Source: Undaria pinnatifida
Lineage: Eukaryota > Sar > Phaeophyceae > Laminariales > Alariaceae
DNA: 64,000 nucleotides
NCBI GenBank assembly: GCA_012845835.1
Contig: JABAKD010000016.1
Location: 20,751,196 to 20,815,195, forward strand
Direction: 5' to 3'
A program made the translations under genes and the position numbers. The notes beneath the pieces are model-generated. The model saw only the letters and a program-made list of their open reading frames with translations. It had not been told where the DNA came from and did no database searches. Shown one piece after another: positions 9,640 through 20,924 of the stretch. Every line of letters begins with the position of its first letter. Within the stretch, counting starts at the first letter, position 1.

Positions 9640-10275
9640 GCGTAAGACCGCCCTGACTTCTTCGCCTTGTTGCGTTCTCTCCCCAGTGCCATTGATGTAC
9701 TTGATACCCTCTATGAGCCCAATGCCGTCTTTAGTCAGTTCCTAGGGTCTGCCAGTATGACAATTTTTATTTTTCCTTTCCTTGTTTCCTTTTTTTGTCT
9801 TGTCTCTTCTTGCTGTTCTTGTTTTTTGTTTTCTTTCCTTTTTCCTTTTCTTCTTTTTCGTTTCCTTTCCTCTCCTTTCATTTTTTGTCTTCGCATTGTT
9901 TTTTTTTTTTCTAATTGACGTGCGTCTGACGTGCGTATGCGTAGTGATAGGTATCACGTGTAGTATACGTATACGTAGTAGTCTCCCTCGGGTGGCAAGC
10001 AGCATAGTCGGTTTTTCCAGGCACGAGTAGTGAGACGTATGCACAAGTATGGACCTGACACATCGTAGGCTGACTTCCGATTTCACTTTTATATATGTTT
10101 CTGGCGGAGGCATGAACTGCGTCAGCTGTGATATGTATGTGTACCTCCTTTGGTTGATTCGTGTTTTTCCCTGGGGTATTCCTCAGCTTCAGAAGGACAG
10201 GAGCCTGTCCTGTGATCACGGACTTGATTATGCGAGTTGATGTGAGAACACCACCACCACCACCACCACCACTAC
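9640..10275 (+). repeat. Possible diverged member of the pyrimidine-rich retroposon family
   Basis: Has the same plan as copies A-C: a T/C-rich block (9765-9915), mixed-sequence 3' half, and an end GTTGATGTGAGAACACC running into (CAC)n at 10248-10274. The nucleotide match to copies A-C is weak, so membership is an inference from layout and the tail motif. Confidence 0.35.
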
Positions 10276-10374
10276 CAACAACAACATCCTCCAAACGTTC
10301 CACGGGAAATAGCATCGCCCCTGCACACTTTTTTGTTTTTTTCTTCACCCCATTCACCTTCCTCGCACTACTTT

Positions 10375-10466
10375 CGTGCTTCCTTCCACCACAGTTAATC
10401 TTAAGTCAGATCGGGGGTCAAATAGCGGACCCTCTTCTCTCCCTCCCCGCTCCGGTATGATACGTG
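10375..10466. repeat. Left part of host repeat interrupted by hAT copy 1
   Basis: The stretch with GGGGTCAAATAGCGGAC and CTCCCTCCCCGCTCCGGTA aligns with 36812-36860 and 40172-40215, where the repeat runs on uninterrupted. Its continuation here lies beyond the hAT element at 12747. Confidence 0.7.
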
Positions 10467-12746
10467 CGAGGGCGCACAAGGAAGGTGATCCCGCACACCA
10501 ACCAGCCCCCCCCCCCCCCCCCCTTCGAGACCCCAAAAAACGTTTTTTTCAGCATTTTATTTTTTTTCTTTTGTTTCCTCGCTTAGTGGTTCGTTTCTTG
10601 GCTGTGCCCCTGTGGATGGTTTACTGCACACTCTTGCGTTAACAACGAGGCTTGGCAAGCAAGCCAACATTGCAAGAGCAAGGGATGTCAAACTGTACTT
10701 TAGGTTGTCTAGGTAGGTAAATCCTTGACTCAATGCAACGTGGTCAATGTCGTCAGAAATAATCAATGGTGGCAAGCGCCGCGCTTGGGCACGAAACCCT
10801 GTAAGCCTTCGTGCCCTTGATGTCCAAACACGGCTCGCACGTGCCTCCTGGTTGTTCCACCGTTCCCGCACAGCCTAGGCTCGAGATGCCGCGGGAGGCA
10901 GTTGGCACCGCGTGGAGAGACACGTGATTCAGGCTTATTCGAGCCTCCCACGACACCCCCTGGTTGCCAATACCATCGAGAGTTGATGGATAGTGTTGGA
11001 GAACAGGCTCCCGGACAGCCGGATGTAATCCGCGCAGTAGATGAGAGCGTGGACAAGCGTTCTATCGGCGGGCCACTCCCGTCTGCAGCGTCGGAGAAAA
11101 CACCATCCATATCAATGCCTGCGCCCTCACAATCAAGAAGCCCGTTCACAACTCCCGTCGCAACCACGTCAACGAAACTGCCCGCGCCCACACTACCCTC
11201 ACCCTTGCTCACAACTCCCGTCGCCACCACGTCAGCGTCACCGCTTGCGCCCCCGCCGCTACTACTGTCCATCAACATCGGCGACATCTTCGCGCCGTCC
11301 GTGGCGCTCTTCAACTTGAAAAAAATCCAGCAATGTGCGCCCGCTCCCCACCGCCGCCGCGGCACCAGCACTCCTGTCGACACACGTTGATCGACATGCA
11401 ACTTGCGACATGAGCAATAGCAATTGATCAACCGTGGAACGAAAATACTAATTTGCTTCTGCGTTTCACATACACACATCGACAAGGCCTGCAGCCTTAT
11501 ACACTGCGCGACTAAAATACGTCGAGCGTGGCAGTTCCTAAACTGCTGAACACGCGCGAACGACTTCCCGTACAAATTGTGAAGCAGTGTATTAATAACA
11601 GGTACATTTCACAAACACGATATCATAAATGAAACATAGATCTAATGTACCACGCAGCTTGCAAAGTTGAGTTTCAATCATTCAATCGGTCGTACTCACA
11701 GATGACTTTTTTCAATTTTTTATCGAAACTGCTTGTGCTAGCGAATGCAACAACTGCTGTCCTCACAAGTCCTCACTTGTGTTGAAGCGACTGTTCGTGA
11801 GTCTCCACGTCGGGCCCGGCTCAGCTGCTCTATATTGCGTCCAAAATCGCGCTTGCAATTCTTGCACACCCAGTGGCCGCTGCTGGTCTTCGCGGCGATT
11901 TTTCCGATAGGCAAAGTGCTCTGCTCGCATGCGAAAGGCGTGCAGGGACCAACAGGGACGCGGAGTAACTTAATTAGTTCGCAGTTCGTGTGCGTTTTTT
12001 TTTTTTGATCATGCGGCTACGGCTTCTGGTATTGCTGCTCTGCTGCTGCTGCTGCTGCTGCTGCTAAGGCTAGGCTTCTGCTACTGCTCATGTTATCATA
12101 TTTTGGGGAGGAGGCAGCACGACACACACAGTGCTCGATGGTGAGCACATATAACTGATAAACCAGAGTTTTGTCTTTCCAGTACTTGCCGCTGCTGCTG
12201 CTGCTACGAGGTACACGATACCCTCCAATATCACACTACAGCCCTCATGCATATCCACTCACTCTCTGTGCTGTGCCGAACACTCATGCTCAATGGCCTG
12301 GCCCTCCTCCATTCCTGAACCGTCACCGAAGTTGGCCCCGCAGCAGCAGATGAAGCCCTCGCCATCGGCTGGCTTTCCGCAGACGCTTTGTAGCCAAGCT
12401 GTCTTGTCGAAGGAGGGTTGTAGAAGGGGCCCCTTCACCGTGGAGGCTCTGCTCATTGTGACCACTCTCTCTTACTCTCTCCCTTTTTCTCTGTTGCTCT
12501 GCGCTGTGCGTAGCTGGTACGCAGGCTACTGCTGCGCGACCGGGGGGCTGCGTGTCTGCTCTATAGTACCGCACCTGCCCCTTTATTATTATATAGGATT
12601 TAGAATGGGGGTTGTTTGCATAGGAAATTATGTGGCGTAATGGGGGGGGGGTGGGGTCTTCGTACCCCCCCCCCCCCTCTGGGAGGGCGAAAAAATGTTT
12701 TGGTACGTAGGTGGTGTCGTTTTATTCTTTAATTTGTGCGCCCTTG
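10467..12746 (-). mobile_element. hAT-like DNA transposon, copy 1, non-autonomous by appearance
   Basis: A 2.28-kb element whose ends are inverted repeats: CGAGGGCGCACAA on the left and, reversed, CAAGGGCGCACAA on the right. GATACGTGC stands at both borders (10459-10467 and 12746-12754), overlapping the ends by one base, which fits the 8-bp duplication of the hAT superfamily. The right terminus fits the hAT start pattern C-A-R-N-G. Two uninterrupted copies of the target repeat (near 36855 and 40212) show only one such stretch. A second copy of the element lies at 60854-63200 in direct orientation. Inside are (CTG)n runs (12039-12067), a 60-bp GC-rich tandem repeat (about 11148-11270, two units here), and minus-strand frames with a CxxC zinc-binding stretch near 11850. 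I found no transposase catalytic domain or hAT dimerisation domain, so it probably relies on a relative. Confidence 0.75.
12259..12465 (-). CDS. Small Cys-containing open frame conserved in both hAT copies
   Basis: A 68-codon frame from an ATG, containing VCGKPADGE, then F-I-C-C-C-G-A-N-F-G-D-G and, 14 residues on, EHEC. The counterpart in copy 2 (62721-62927) differs at a modest number of residues and keeps all cysteines and the histidine. The F-x-C-x-C-G-x-x-F ... H-E-C pattern resembles a degenerate BED-type zinc finger, which many hAT transposases carry at the N terminus. It may be an exon and not a free-standing gene. Confidence 0.35.
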   Translation of the reverse strand: MVTMSRASTVKGPLLQPSFDKTAWLQSVCGKPADGEGFICCCGANFGDGSGMEEGQAIEHECSAQHRE

Positions 12747-13010
12747 ATACGTGCCTTAAGTTTTTTCGCGAGAAGAACTCAGCATTTTCTTCCCTTGTCG
12801 ACTAATAATCTCGTCGAATTGTGCGTGGCCACGATGCTAGGCGCTCTCGGCAGTTAGTTAGTTGACCCTTTTTTTTGCAGTTTTGCACTAAATAAAAAAT
12901 CCCCCGACGGCGAGGATCGAACTCAAGGACCAACGCTATCCGTAACAACAAGGTAGGTAGTGTTCGAGGGTAGCCACTAGACCACCGGGGAGACCGACAC
13001 TGCATATATA
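12747..13010 (-). repeat. Right part of host repeat, containing a tRNA-like head
   Basis: Continues the repeat broken by hAT copy 1. It aligns with 36860-37090 and 40212-40450 through TTTTTTCGCGAGAAGA, CAGCATTTTCTT, GTCGAATTGT, GGCGATTTC/GGCGCTCTC, CAGTTAGTTGA and AACTCAAGGACCAACGCTA. The family therefore has three copies in this window. Confidence 0.75.
12900..12991 (-). repeat. tRNA-like sequence (probable SINE head or tRNA relic)
   Basis: On the minus strand a 92-nt stretch begins TCCCCGGTGGTCTAGTGG, matching the A box (TGGYNNAGTGG), and later has GAGTTCGATCC, matching the B box (GGTTCGANTCC). It ends in TCGGGGGA, which pairs with all but one position of the 5' end. The length exceeds a standard tRNA, the anticodon arm is unclear, and the same sequence is degenerate in the 37 and 40 kb copies of the repeat. 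I therefore read it as a tRNA-derived repeat promoter and not a working tRNA gene. Confidence 0.5.
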
Positions 13011-13198
13011 CATACCTGAGCCAAACTCCAAACTGTTAATTATGATGCCTGTGCCTGTGAGATTGATGATTGATTGAAATACAGCGTCCAAACAAACCGG
13101 CGTGCAAGCCACCCGCAAAGGCCCTGCAGGGCCGGCCGAAGAAAAAAAAAATCGATATATGCGAATGTGACAAGGGATTGGGATATTACAATGGGTAC

Positions 13199-13580
13199 AC
13201 CTCACATCAATAAATGCAAGAATGAAAAACTAACTGGAGCGCTGCGATCGCAGGACGATTCGGAAGAAAACACGAGGAAGGGGGGAGGGGCCAAACAAGG
13301 ATCTGAAAGAGGAAAAAAAATACCAATAAAACTTTTTTCTTCTAAATCGTCCTGCGATCACACCGCTCTGGGTAGTTTTTCCATTCTGAACGCTTTTTTC
13401 GAAAGCCGGGGGGAAGGGAAGGTCTCCAAAATCATGTAATGTAATGGGGGGAGGTCTCCATACCAAGTAATCTAATTATTGCGAAAGCAATGTAATAAAG
13501 GCATTTTTAATTACATCGCCCTGCTATCACAGCGCTCCGGTAATTTTCCATTCTGACCAATACTGAATCTAATGTGAGGT
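13199..13580. repeat. Inverted-repeat (MITE-like) element, copy 1
   Basis: The left side has ACCTCACATCA ... AACTAACTGGAGCGCTGCG ATCGCAGG, and the right side has the reverse complement of the same motif ending ATGTGAGGT. A third, internal copy of the motif lies at 13340-13393. A related element is at 25534-25794. Similarity between the two continues a little beyond these ends on both sides, so true borders are uncertain and I could not define a target duplication. Confidence 0.6.
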
Positions 13581-14128
13581 ATCGATAAACGTTGTGCGGG
13601 CGCCCTCGATGTATGCGCGAACGTAGGCATTAAAACCAAGTAACGGATTGGTTTTAAACGCCTCCCGAACCTCGAAAAGGCGTGCATCAGGGTATCAAGA
13701 TGCCTTGGGATGTCTTGAAGAAGAAACGGGCTGATCTTGATGACACTCCCGAAGTGTAACTCCGGGACCAGAATTGCCCACGCAGGTCAGTCGATAAAGA
13801 AGAGAGAAACACGTCAATACTATGTTCGCCATTCGTCATTAATTAGCCGTCGTCGGTGACCGGTAACATTCCCAATACATAGTCTCTGTGTTTTTTTTAT
13901 GTTCCGGCTCGAGTAGCATGCCACAACAGCAGCAGCAAACATGAGGATAAGCCAGCAGTATGGCCGAAGACGCCTCACCAGGACAATGGTACACGACAAA
14001 AAAAAAAAACGCTCCCCTTCCCTAGACCATTATTTGTGCCGCACGCAATATCTGCTTTGTCGGTGAAACCTGACATGCGCCCGGCATTGTATACTGAATA
14101 GGAGATTCGAGGGAGTCAAGGGTTTTTG
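13581..14128. other. Unassigned DNA next to the copia fossil
   Basis: No gene seen. If the fossil kept its downstream terminal repeat it would lie here, but I found no stretch shared with the DNA above 18741. Confidence 0.35.
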
Positions 14129-17100
14129 TCACAATATCAGCATGCTGATCATCTGACTGAATATACTCCACTGAGATGTCTCTCTGGAAGCCATCTCCCT
14201 GAGGATATGGTGCCGCGCATCAAGGTACATGCTGTTGCACGAACTCAAAGGGTTTGCCGCCAAGTCGATCGCCCCCTTCTTGTCCTCGTACACCTGAATG
14301 CCCATCGGCGCTGAGCTGGATATCAGAAACATTGGTATCCCCCTCATATAGAATGCCTCCTTGACCCCGTCTGCCATGGCTACATATTCCTGCTCCGTTG
14401 TAGACAGAGTGACGAACTTCTGAGTTCTAGAGAGCCAAGATACTAGCGTACCCCATCAACAAATGGCTACACCAGAAACGGAGCGCCTGTCCTCTGCCTT
14501 GTGGGCGTAGTCTGGGTCTACGCACGTCCCCAAATCAAAATCCAAGTGCGTAGATCCCAAAATAACCATCTCTCCTGAAGGTTAGCCTCAAGTCCGACGT
14601 AGCATTCATCCAGATAGTCGAGTATATTATCTTTCTCCTTGCAGTGAATACACTTGTGGTCATGCGAAAAACGCGCGATTGCCCAAACCGCATTCGCGAT
14701 ATCGGGCCTCGTCTGGTTCGCGGCCTACATACGGCTTTCGACAACCTCACGCAACGGTACATCCAACACTGTATCCTCCTCACTCTCGTGCCTGAGGTCA
14801 GTGGAAGGAGTGGCGGGGGTGGAGCTTGACTTCGAAACCCAAAACAATTAGCACACTCCGGATAAACTGCGTTTGCGAAATCCCCAAAGTACCTTTTTTC
14901 TCGGTCTCTCTTGTATTCACTGCCCATGTACCATTATTCTTTCCTGAGATGTTTAGTGGGAAATCTGTTATTGAGGGCACTGATTACGACTCTAGGCACC
15001 TTCTCAGTAGCTCCAATCTTGATGTCGTCCATGTGAAAGGTCACCATCGCCACAACGTCATCAGAAACCATCAGTCGAAGCACACAGGGATCTGCCCCGC
15101 ATTGCTCGAAACCACACTCCATGAGTGAGTGTTGACGACAAAGCTGATACTACGCTCGACCACTCTACTTCAGACCGCAAAAGGGCCTTGTTGAGCAGTC
15201 AGATACTGGTCCACAATCGGGGGGCAGAAGCAAGTAGATACCGGTGTCTAATTCCGATTGAATGAACACCTGGTGTACATCTAAGTGCCTCAGGTCCCGG
15301 TCCAGCTTACATGCCATACCCGTAGCGCTACGAATCTGTTAGAAGTTGGAGATGCTGTAGGAGAAAATTTCTCAACGAGGTCTACTCCCGCCACCTGGCC
15401 ATACCCCATAGCCACCAGACGGGCTTTCGCCCAGTCAACCATACCATGAGAATCACCCTTCCACATGCATGGTCATTTAACGTCTACTATCTTGGACCCT
15501 TGAGATATTTCATTTGTCTCCGCAAAGGTTTCGGCAGCCACGAGTCCATTGAACTCCTTCGTCATGGCCTCCATCCACGCGTCTGAATACTGCGGCGAAC
15601 ATGCCGCATGGTACGACACTGGCTCTGGCCCTGCGTCCTGGACGAGACATTTCGGTACACCGCCTGGCTTACGGCACCGGCAACAGTCCATGGATTAGTT
15701 TGCCCCCTTCATCGACCCCAAACATTCTGACCAGGCCAACCGCGGCTTGACCGTTCGCGTCTGCGCTATGGTTCACCCCCGCTCCTCGCCATCTTTTTGC
15801 CCGAGGAAATTAGATTCAGTTTGGCGCTCGCCCCGCCGTCCGCACCATTGTAGGCAGCGGACGACTCTCGTCCGATGACGAGGTGTCGCTCTCCTCCACC
15901 AACATATCGCCGTCGGCAGACGCCTCGTTGCTCTCCGACGACAAATAAACATCTGGTGGGGCAGCTCTAGTTTCGGGAGTCGGCAGATTTTCGCCGCCCA
16001 CTGAACGCCTTTCGCCTCTTGGCTCTGGCGTCTCTCCCACTTCAGATGTCCCTCCCTGTTCCGGTGCACCAGCCAATTCTGGCGATGCCGACTGCTGCAG
16101 TTGCACCGGTAGCACTTCTATATCCGGTGGTGACTCCCATGTAACGTCACGTTTTTCAATCACCTTGTTTGCCCGCGTCAGCATCCGCAATGAGTCACGG
16201 GGGTGGTCGATTCCCGGCCCGAGGTAGAAGCCATTCTCACACCTGGGGAACGACTTCGATCGGCGGTTCCTGTTGCAATACCCTGGACGAAGAAACGGGT
16301 GTGGTGATTAAGGTGCTGCGTTTCCGTACCACATCTCGTACGGCGACTTGATGCTCCGGTTAAATGTCGATGCAGTGCGGTACCGGGCTTCGGACGCCCA
16401 GTGCACAGCCTCAGCCCAGAGTTTCTCAGGTGGTGGCAGTTCGATGTGTGGATAGCGGATGGGGGATTGGACGCGAGCGGCAAGAGCTACGTTTCGGATG
16501 ATGCCGAGGTCTCTCTCGGCAACGCCTTAAAATTCTGGACTATTTGCGTTCGTGAATTCTGTTTCATACTATGCTGCCTGCATTCGTCCCCGAAGTCCCC
16601 ACCAACGAATTCTCCATCGTTGTCAGACCCTACTGTCTCTACCTCCGGCTGCACACCATCCGCACGCACATAAGCCGAAACTTTGGCAAGGCGTCAACGG
16701 CATCGGATTTACGCTCGAGAAAGTATACCCAAGAGTACCGGGTGAATCAGTCCTTTACTATCATTATAAACCGTTTATCTGCAAGTGAATGAACGGGTCC
16801 ACTGAGGTCGACAAATACTCTTCCTAGTGATTTCGTAGTGCTGGCAATCGGCTTACGGTATCCCTTGGCCATGGAACCCCCTGTGCACGGTCTCAATTTA
16901 CGTAGTACCTTTACACGTAGCGTTTTGGCCGTCTTTCTCAACATAAATTCGCTAGCATCGCCGTGGACGCAGTGGAAAACGTTCATGTCTACAGCAGCCT
17001 CACGCGAGTCAGCACTCCAGGGGGCTACCACGGGGAATACCAGGGGAACAGAATGAGAAGGCTGCACGGGGTCTCGATGGGCTCGAGAACCGAATTGGAA

Positions 17101-18741
17101 AAGGGGATGCAGTCGTCATCAGTAGGGTTCATTCTTCTACCTAAGTTTGAGTGTCCATACCCATCACTCCAAACCCTAAGACGGTCATCCACTAAGGTCA
17201 CGCTCATATCTTCATCATCAGTCACGAAACCCAGTCCTTGCTTGTGAGCATCCAGGAATGAAAAATGGTTGAGAGCCAAGATAGGTACGAAATATACCCT
17301 CTCTAGCTTTGCTGTGACACCTCTTTGCTCGTTGGGAAAATATACCAAAAGCGACCCGTAACCCTCAACGCCAATCACCGTATCGTTACCAATTTTAACC
17401 TTGTGCTCGGTTGGGTGCTAGTCGCGGAGCAAGTCAGCTGATCTTGTCTTGCGAAAGATCGCGACACTCTCAGCACTTCACTTATCCGTACCGTCCTTCC
17501 TCTGCTCGCGCCCTCCTACCGCATCACTATTACTAAGCATACCAATCGTCAGACACCCTATCATCTCGCCAGGACCGCTATGGGGTATCGCCGTGGCGCG
17601 GATGACATGTGTGGTACAGTCGTACAATCGATCACCTGGTTCCTGGCATCGGTGACCTTTGTTCCGCTTGTCGTCGTACTTCCTCCCCCCGTCTTTCGTC
17701 CTGCTGCTGGCATTTTCGGATTCACCAGCAGCGCCAGAAATACCCTTCCCAGCTACGCCCTTACCAGTATGGTCATTCTTACTTATACCTCCCTGCTTAC
17801 GGTTTCGGCGGCGGGGCTTGTTCCCGGCAAAGGCTTGTCCTACATTACGAATGTTCTTGCTCGTATTTCTAGGCATGATCGTTGACCTCTGCTTGACTAT
17901 TGTCTCTATCTCGGCAGGGGTGATGTTTTCTCTGCACAATATCGTACGCTGTTCGAATTTGAAGACTGTCGCAAGTACTTCTACGATCGTCAAATTTACA
18001 TCCTCTACAGGTAAGTGTACCCCATAGGATCCAAGCACGCCCACGATCTTGTCTACCCGAGTGAAGAACTTCATCGGGACTACGTTCATTTCCATCTCTA
18101 ATTAATCGAAAAGTCGTTTCCATATAGATTTATCGGAGAGCGCGTTGGGAAGGAACCAATACGCGCCACCCAGCAATAGTGAGTTGGGGTCAAACGCTGT
18201 GCTCAGCAACTCACGGCCCGTGATGCTCTCCGCTAAACATGTTCACTTCGTGCACTTAATACTTGATCAAGCAAGAAGCCGGAAGTCACGGAGGGATCGC
18301 CTACATGGATGTCAGTAACAGTGGTAATAGCCTGCAAGCAAACATTCGGCAGCGTAAACGCCTCAAAACGTCTCTTTCATGAATGGAATTAAACAAGTTA
18401 CTCCCCAGGTTGGGAACAGCAGTTTTGATACTGCTTATTTCCCAAGATCCTCAGGCGAGACTGCTACCCCTGGCAACTTCGACCTCACCAATAGTTTGCA
18501 ACCGACTATTGATGTTGACTCCTTCTCTACGACTTGGTGAAACAGACCCTGCCCGCTCACCAGTCCCAGCACCTTCAGGACGCTGGTCTCCATCGACTGA
18601 CCTCTCTGGCAGCCTGCCAGTCTCCTCCCGACTAGCCTCAATCTTCGACAACGTTTCTACACAGGTCCTTGCCTGATTCGCTATTAACGAGAGTTTTTCA
18701 ACAAAACCTTCTTGGTCACCCATCTCAGAACAACTAGTCAA
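14129..18741 (-). mobile_element. Ty1/copia retrotransposon fossil, broken
   Basis: The minus strand carries the copia gene order. Gag-like sequence lies at about 18740-17480 and includes a basic, zinc-knuckle-like end. Protease and pre-integrase sequence lies at about 17400-16800, integrase core (D-N-D-G-E-F type motif) at about 17000-16200, reverse transcriptase (H-M-D-D-I, the copia form of the catalytic box) at about 15700-14600, and RNase H (Y-E-D ... D-A-R-H-H type ending) at about 14400-14129. Integrase ahead of reverse transcriptase separates copia from Ty3/gypsy. The copy is broken, with about ten or more interruptions across all parts, so it is an old inactive relic. I found no matching pair of terminal repeats, which prevents dating it by LTR divergence. 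It is placed among other repeats with no sign of domestication. Confidence 0.85.
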
Positions 18742-19139
18742 ATTAGAACTTTAGAACGTTACCGTGTTCAAATGACAGAGTTGACCAGAAAATGGAGTGA
18801 CAACAACAGCCCCGAGCTGAATTCCAGAAAAGATGCTGCATGTCCCAGAAACAAGAGCCATGTAGTATTTTATCTTTATTATTATGTATCCAGAGGATCA
18901 CGGAGGGGAAAAAGAGGAGAGATTGAAGAGGATGGCGAGAGCGGAGTGACCATGGGGTGGGCATGGGCAACTACCTCATTACGTCTGCCGTTGAGCCATA
19001 ATCCTCAGAACCTTCCTAACCCACAAGATGAGAGGTCTCAATTCCTCAGCAAGATATTCTTTTTCAAGGAAGTTACCACTAAATATCCCATGGGTACCCT
19101 CATCCGGCAATGAACCGAGTACAACTGTGCATTTGCCCG
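18742..19139. other. Flank upstream of the copia fossil, possibly terminal-repeat remnant
   Basis: Read on the minus strand this stretch has an AATAAAG-type polyadenylation signal near 18870 and lies where a 5' terminal repeat would be expected. No second copy was found, so the assignment is only positional. Confidence 0.3.
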
Positions 19140-19519
19140 ACGCACATTGTGGAAGAGTCGTGGTGCCGGAAGGTGCGAAGGGGTATCAGCACGGGTTCTT
19201 CTTTGTAGATTTCTTATTATTGGCGTTGAGCTATGAGAAGCTCGAGGAGACAGGAAAGAAGAAGTGAGAACATGGGGGTAGAGTGAGGCTCACACAGTTC
19301 GCTTCCCCCCGGCATTGCTGCTGTGCTCTTTTCTGGACTTATACCTATGGAACGTACAAGGAACGTCCTCCTAGATGTTCTATATTCCCATGAGCGCTTA
19401 ACACGCTTACTTCTATCTACCTTGTCCAGAGGAGGAACGTTCCGTCGCCGAGAACGCTCTTGTGGTATAAGCTAGCTAGATTCTACGGGTTATCTTCTCC
19501 ACTCAGAATATTCCGTTTA
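19140..19519 (+). repeat. Direct repeat, copy 1 (partner 19859-20265)
   Basis: Shares with its partner GAGCTATGAGAAGCTCGAGG, TATGGAACGTACAA, CCCATGAGCGCTTAAC and a long identical 3' part through GCTAGCTAGATTCTACGGG to CCGTTTA. The two copies are roughly 85-90 percent alike by eye and about 720 bp apart. Contains GC-CT-rich palindromic GAGAAGCTCGAGG. Nature unknown. Confidence 0.8.
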
Positions 19520-19858
19520 AGAGAATCTTCTTGGGGACAACATACCATTACTCTGCAGGCTATCTTACCGAATCTATTGCCAGCTATACTGAAACTCTTT
19601 CAAATTAGCCCACCCTGACTAGTCGTATATCCAGACCTCAAGACGGTCGAAGCGTGACGACAAAGTTCATCCTAAATGACCGGGAAAGGAGGTCGAAGAT
19701 GCGGCTATTCGAAAAAAAGACATGAGGCTATAGATTCTCCTACACTTCTTAATGAGGCCTATACGTCAAGGATAGGTCCATTCATTAATAAAGCAGATCG
19801 CTGAAAGAAAGGGTATAACAATATAGAGGAAGACGGAAAACCCAGAATGGTGCCGATG

Positions 19859-20265
19859 ACGCCAATTGTGGAAGACTCCTGGTGCTGGAAGGTGTGAGGG
19901 AAGGGACGCAGGGGTATCAGCTTCGCTTGGAGACAGCACCGGTTCTTCTTTGTGGATTTCTTATTGTTGGCGTTGAGCTATGAGAAGCTCGAGGAGACAG
20001 GAAAGGAGGGGTGAGAGCATGGGGTGGGGTGGGGCTCACGGAGTTCGCTTCCCCGCAGCATTGCTGCCGTGCTCTCTTCTGGACCTTTACCTATGGAACG
20101 TACAAAGGACGTTGTCTTAGATGTCCTATATTCCCATGAGCGCTTAACGCGCTTACTTCTATCTATCTTGTCCAGAGGAGGAACGTTCCATTGCCGAGAA
20201 CGCTTTTGTGGTATAAGCTAGCTAGATTCTACGGGTTATCTTCTCCACTCAGAATATTCCGTTTA
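19859..20265 (+). repeat. Direct repeat, copy 2 (partner 19140-19519)
   Basis: Same element as copy 1 with about 27 bp extra near 19893-19935. After the shared CCGTTTA the flanks differ (AGAGAATC in copy 1, GCCGACCA here), which marks the 3' border. Confidence 0.8.
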
Positions 20266-20341
20266 GCCGACCAAACTCGCCCCCTGCCGTCAAACAATCA
20301 CCCCTGCCCGTTGTCTCATCCCGCCTATTCCCACCAAGGAT

Positions 20342-20881
20342 CTAAGATAATTTTACGAGATTTCGTTTTTCACATTTGAACTTCACTTTGTTTATGCTTC
20401 CCTCTTTCATCCTGATCATCTCCACGTCCACGTCTCTTCTCTGCAGCTGGCTCGTACGCCCCCCTTCTATCTCTTCTCTGGCTGCGTGATCCTAACCTGC
20501 TGCAACGGCAGCGGCACAGCTCGAGCTCTCCCGAAACGAGGAACGTGTTCCAGCGCCGGGCTACGCTTGTTTTCCCCGCTCAAAGTGGTTCCATCGCAAC
20601 ACGACACGTTGCTTCCTAAGGGAGCCCACGTTTGGAACAAGGGGGACGATGGGTTGTGGGGGCTTGGAAAAATCTGCCCGAGCACAACTGAGGACAAGGT
20701 ATATCTGGTCCGAGTTCTGGACAACCCGTTGCCGACAAAATTTCCTTTCGCACAGGCCCGCCAACCGACTTCGACAGAGGCCGTACATGGCGCTAGGTGC
20801 CTGCAGGTCCACATCGCCAGCACGTTTCCTCGGGGGACCCAACGTCACCCAAATGAATCTCGAGGCGCGGCCGTGGCCCGT
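20342..20881 (+). pseudogene. Fragment with Tudor/SH3-like fold, probably mobile-element-derived
   Basis: One frame is open from upstream of 20342 to the stop at 20882-20884, without an early ATG. The core at about 20620-20720 reads LPKGAHVWNKGDDGLWGLGK, then VYLVRVLDNP, a short gap, then GARCLQVH. Small barrel domains of the Tudor/Agenet type look like this: G-x-x-V-W ... W-x-x-G-K-I ... V-R-x-L-D. I recall similar repeats in algal genomes but cannot verify this. Surroundings are repeats, so a stray domain from a mobile element is more likely than a host gene. Confidence 0.45.
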
Positions 20882-20924
20882 TGACTTTCAAGCTGTCACC
20901 GTTCCTCGATAGATTTTTTTTTTT

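Noticed and set aside
10902-11390. Thr/Pro/Ala-rich plus-strand frame in hAT copy 1 as a host mucin-like gene
   Set aside because: It overlaps the tandem repeat of a transposon, and both strands are open because of GC-rich repeated DNA.
19140-20265. Terminal repeats of the copia fossil
   Set aside because: Both copies lie on the same side of the fossil and only 720 bp apart.
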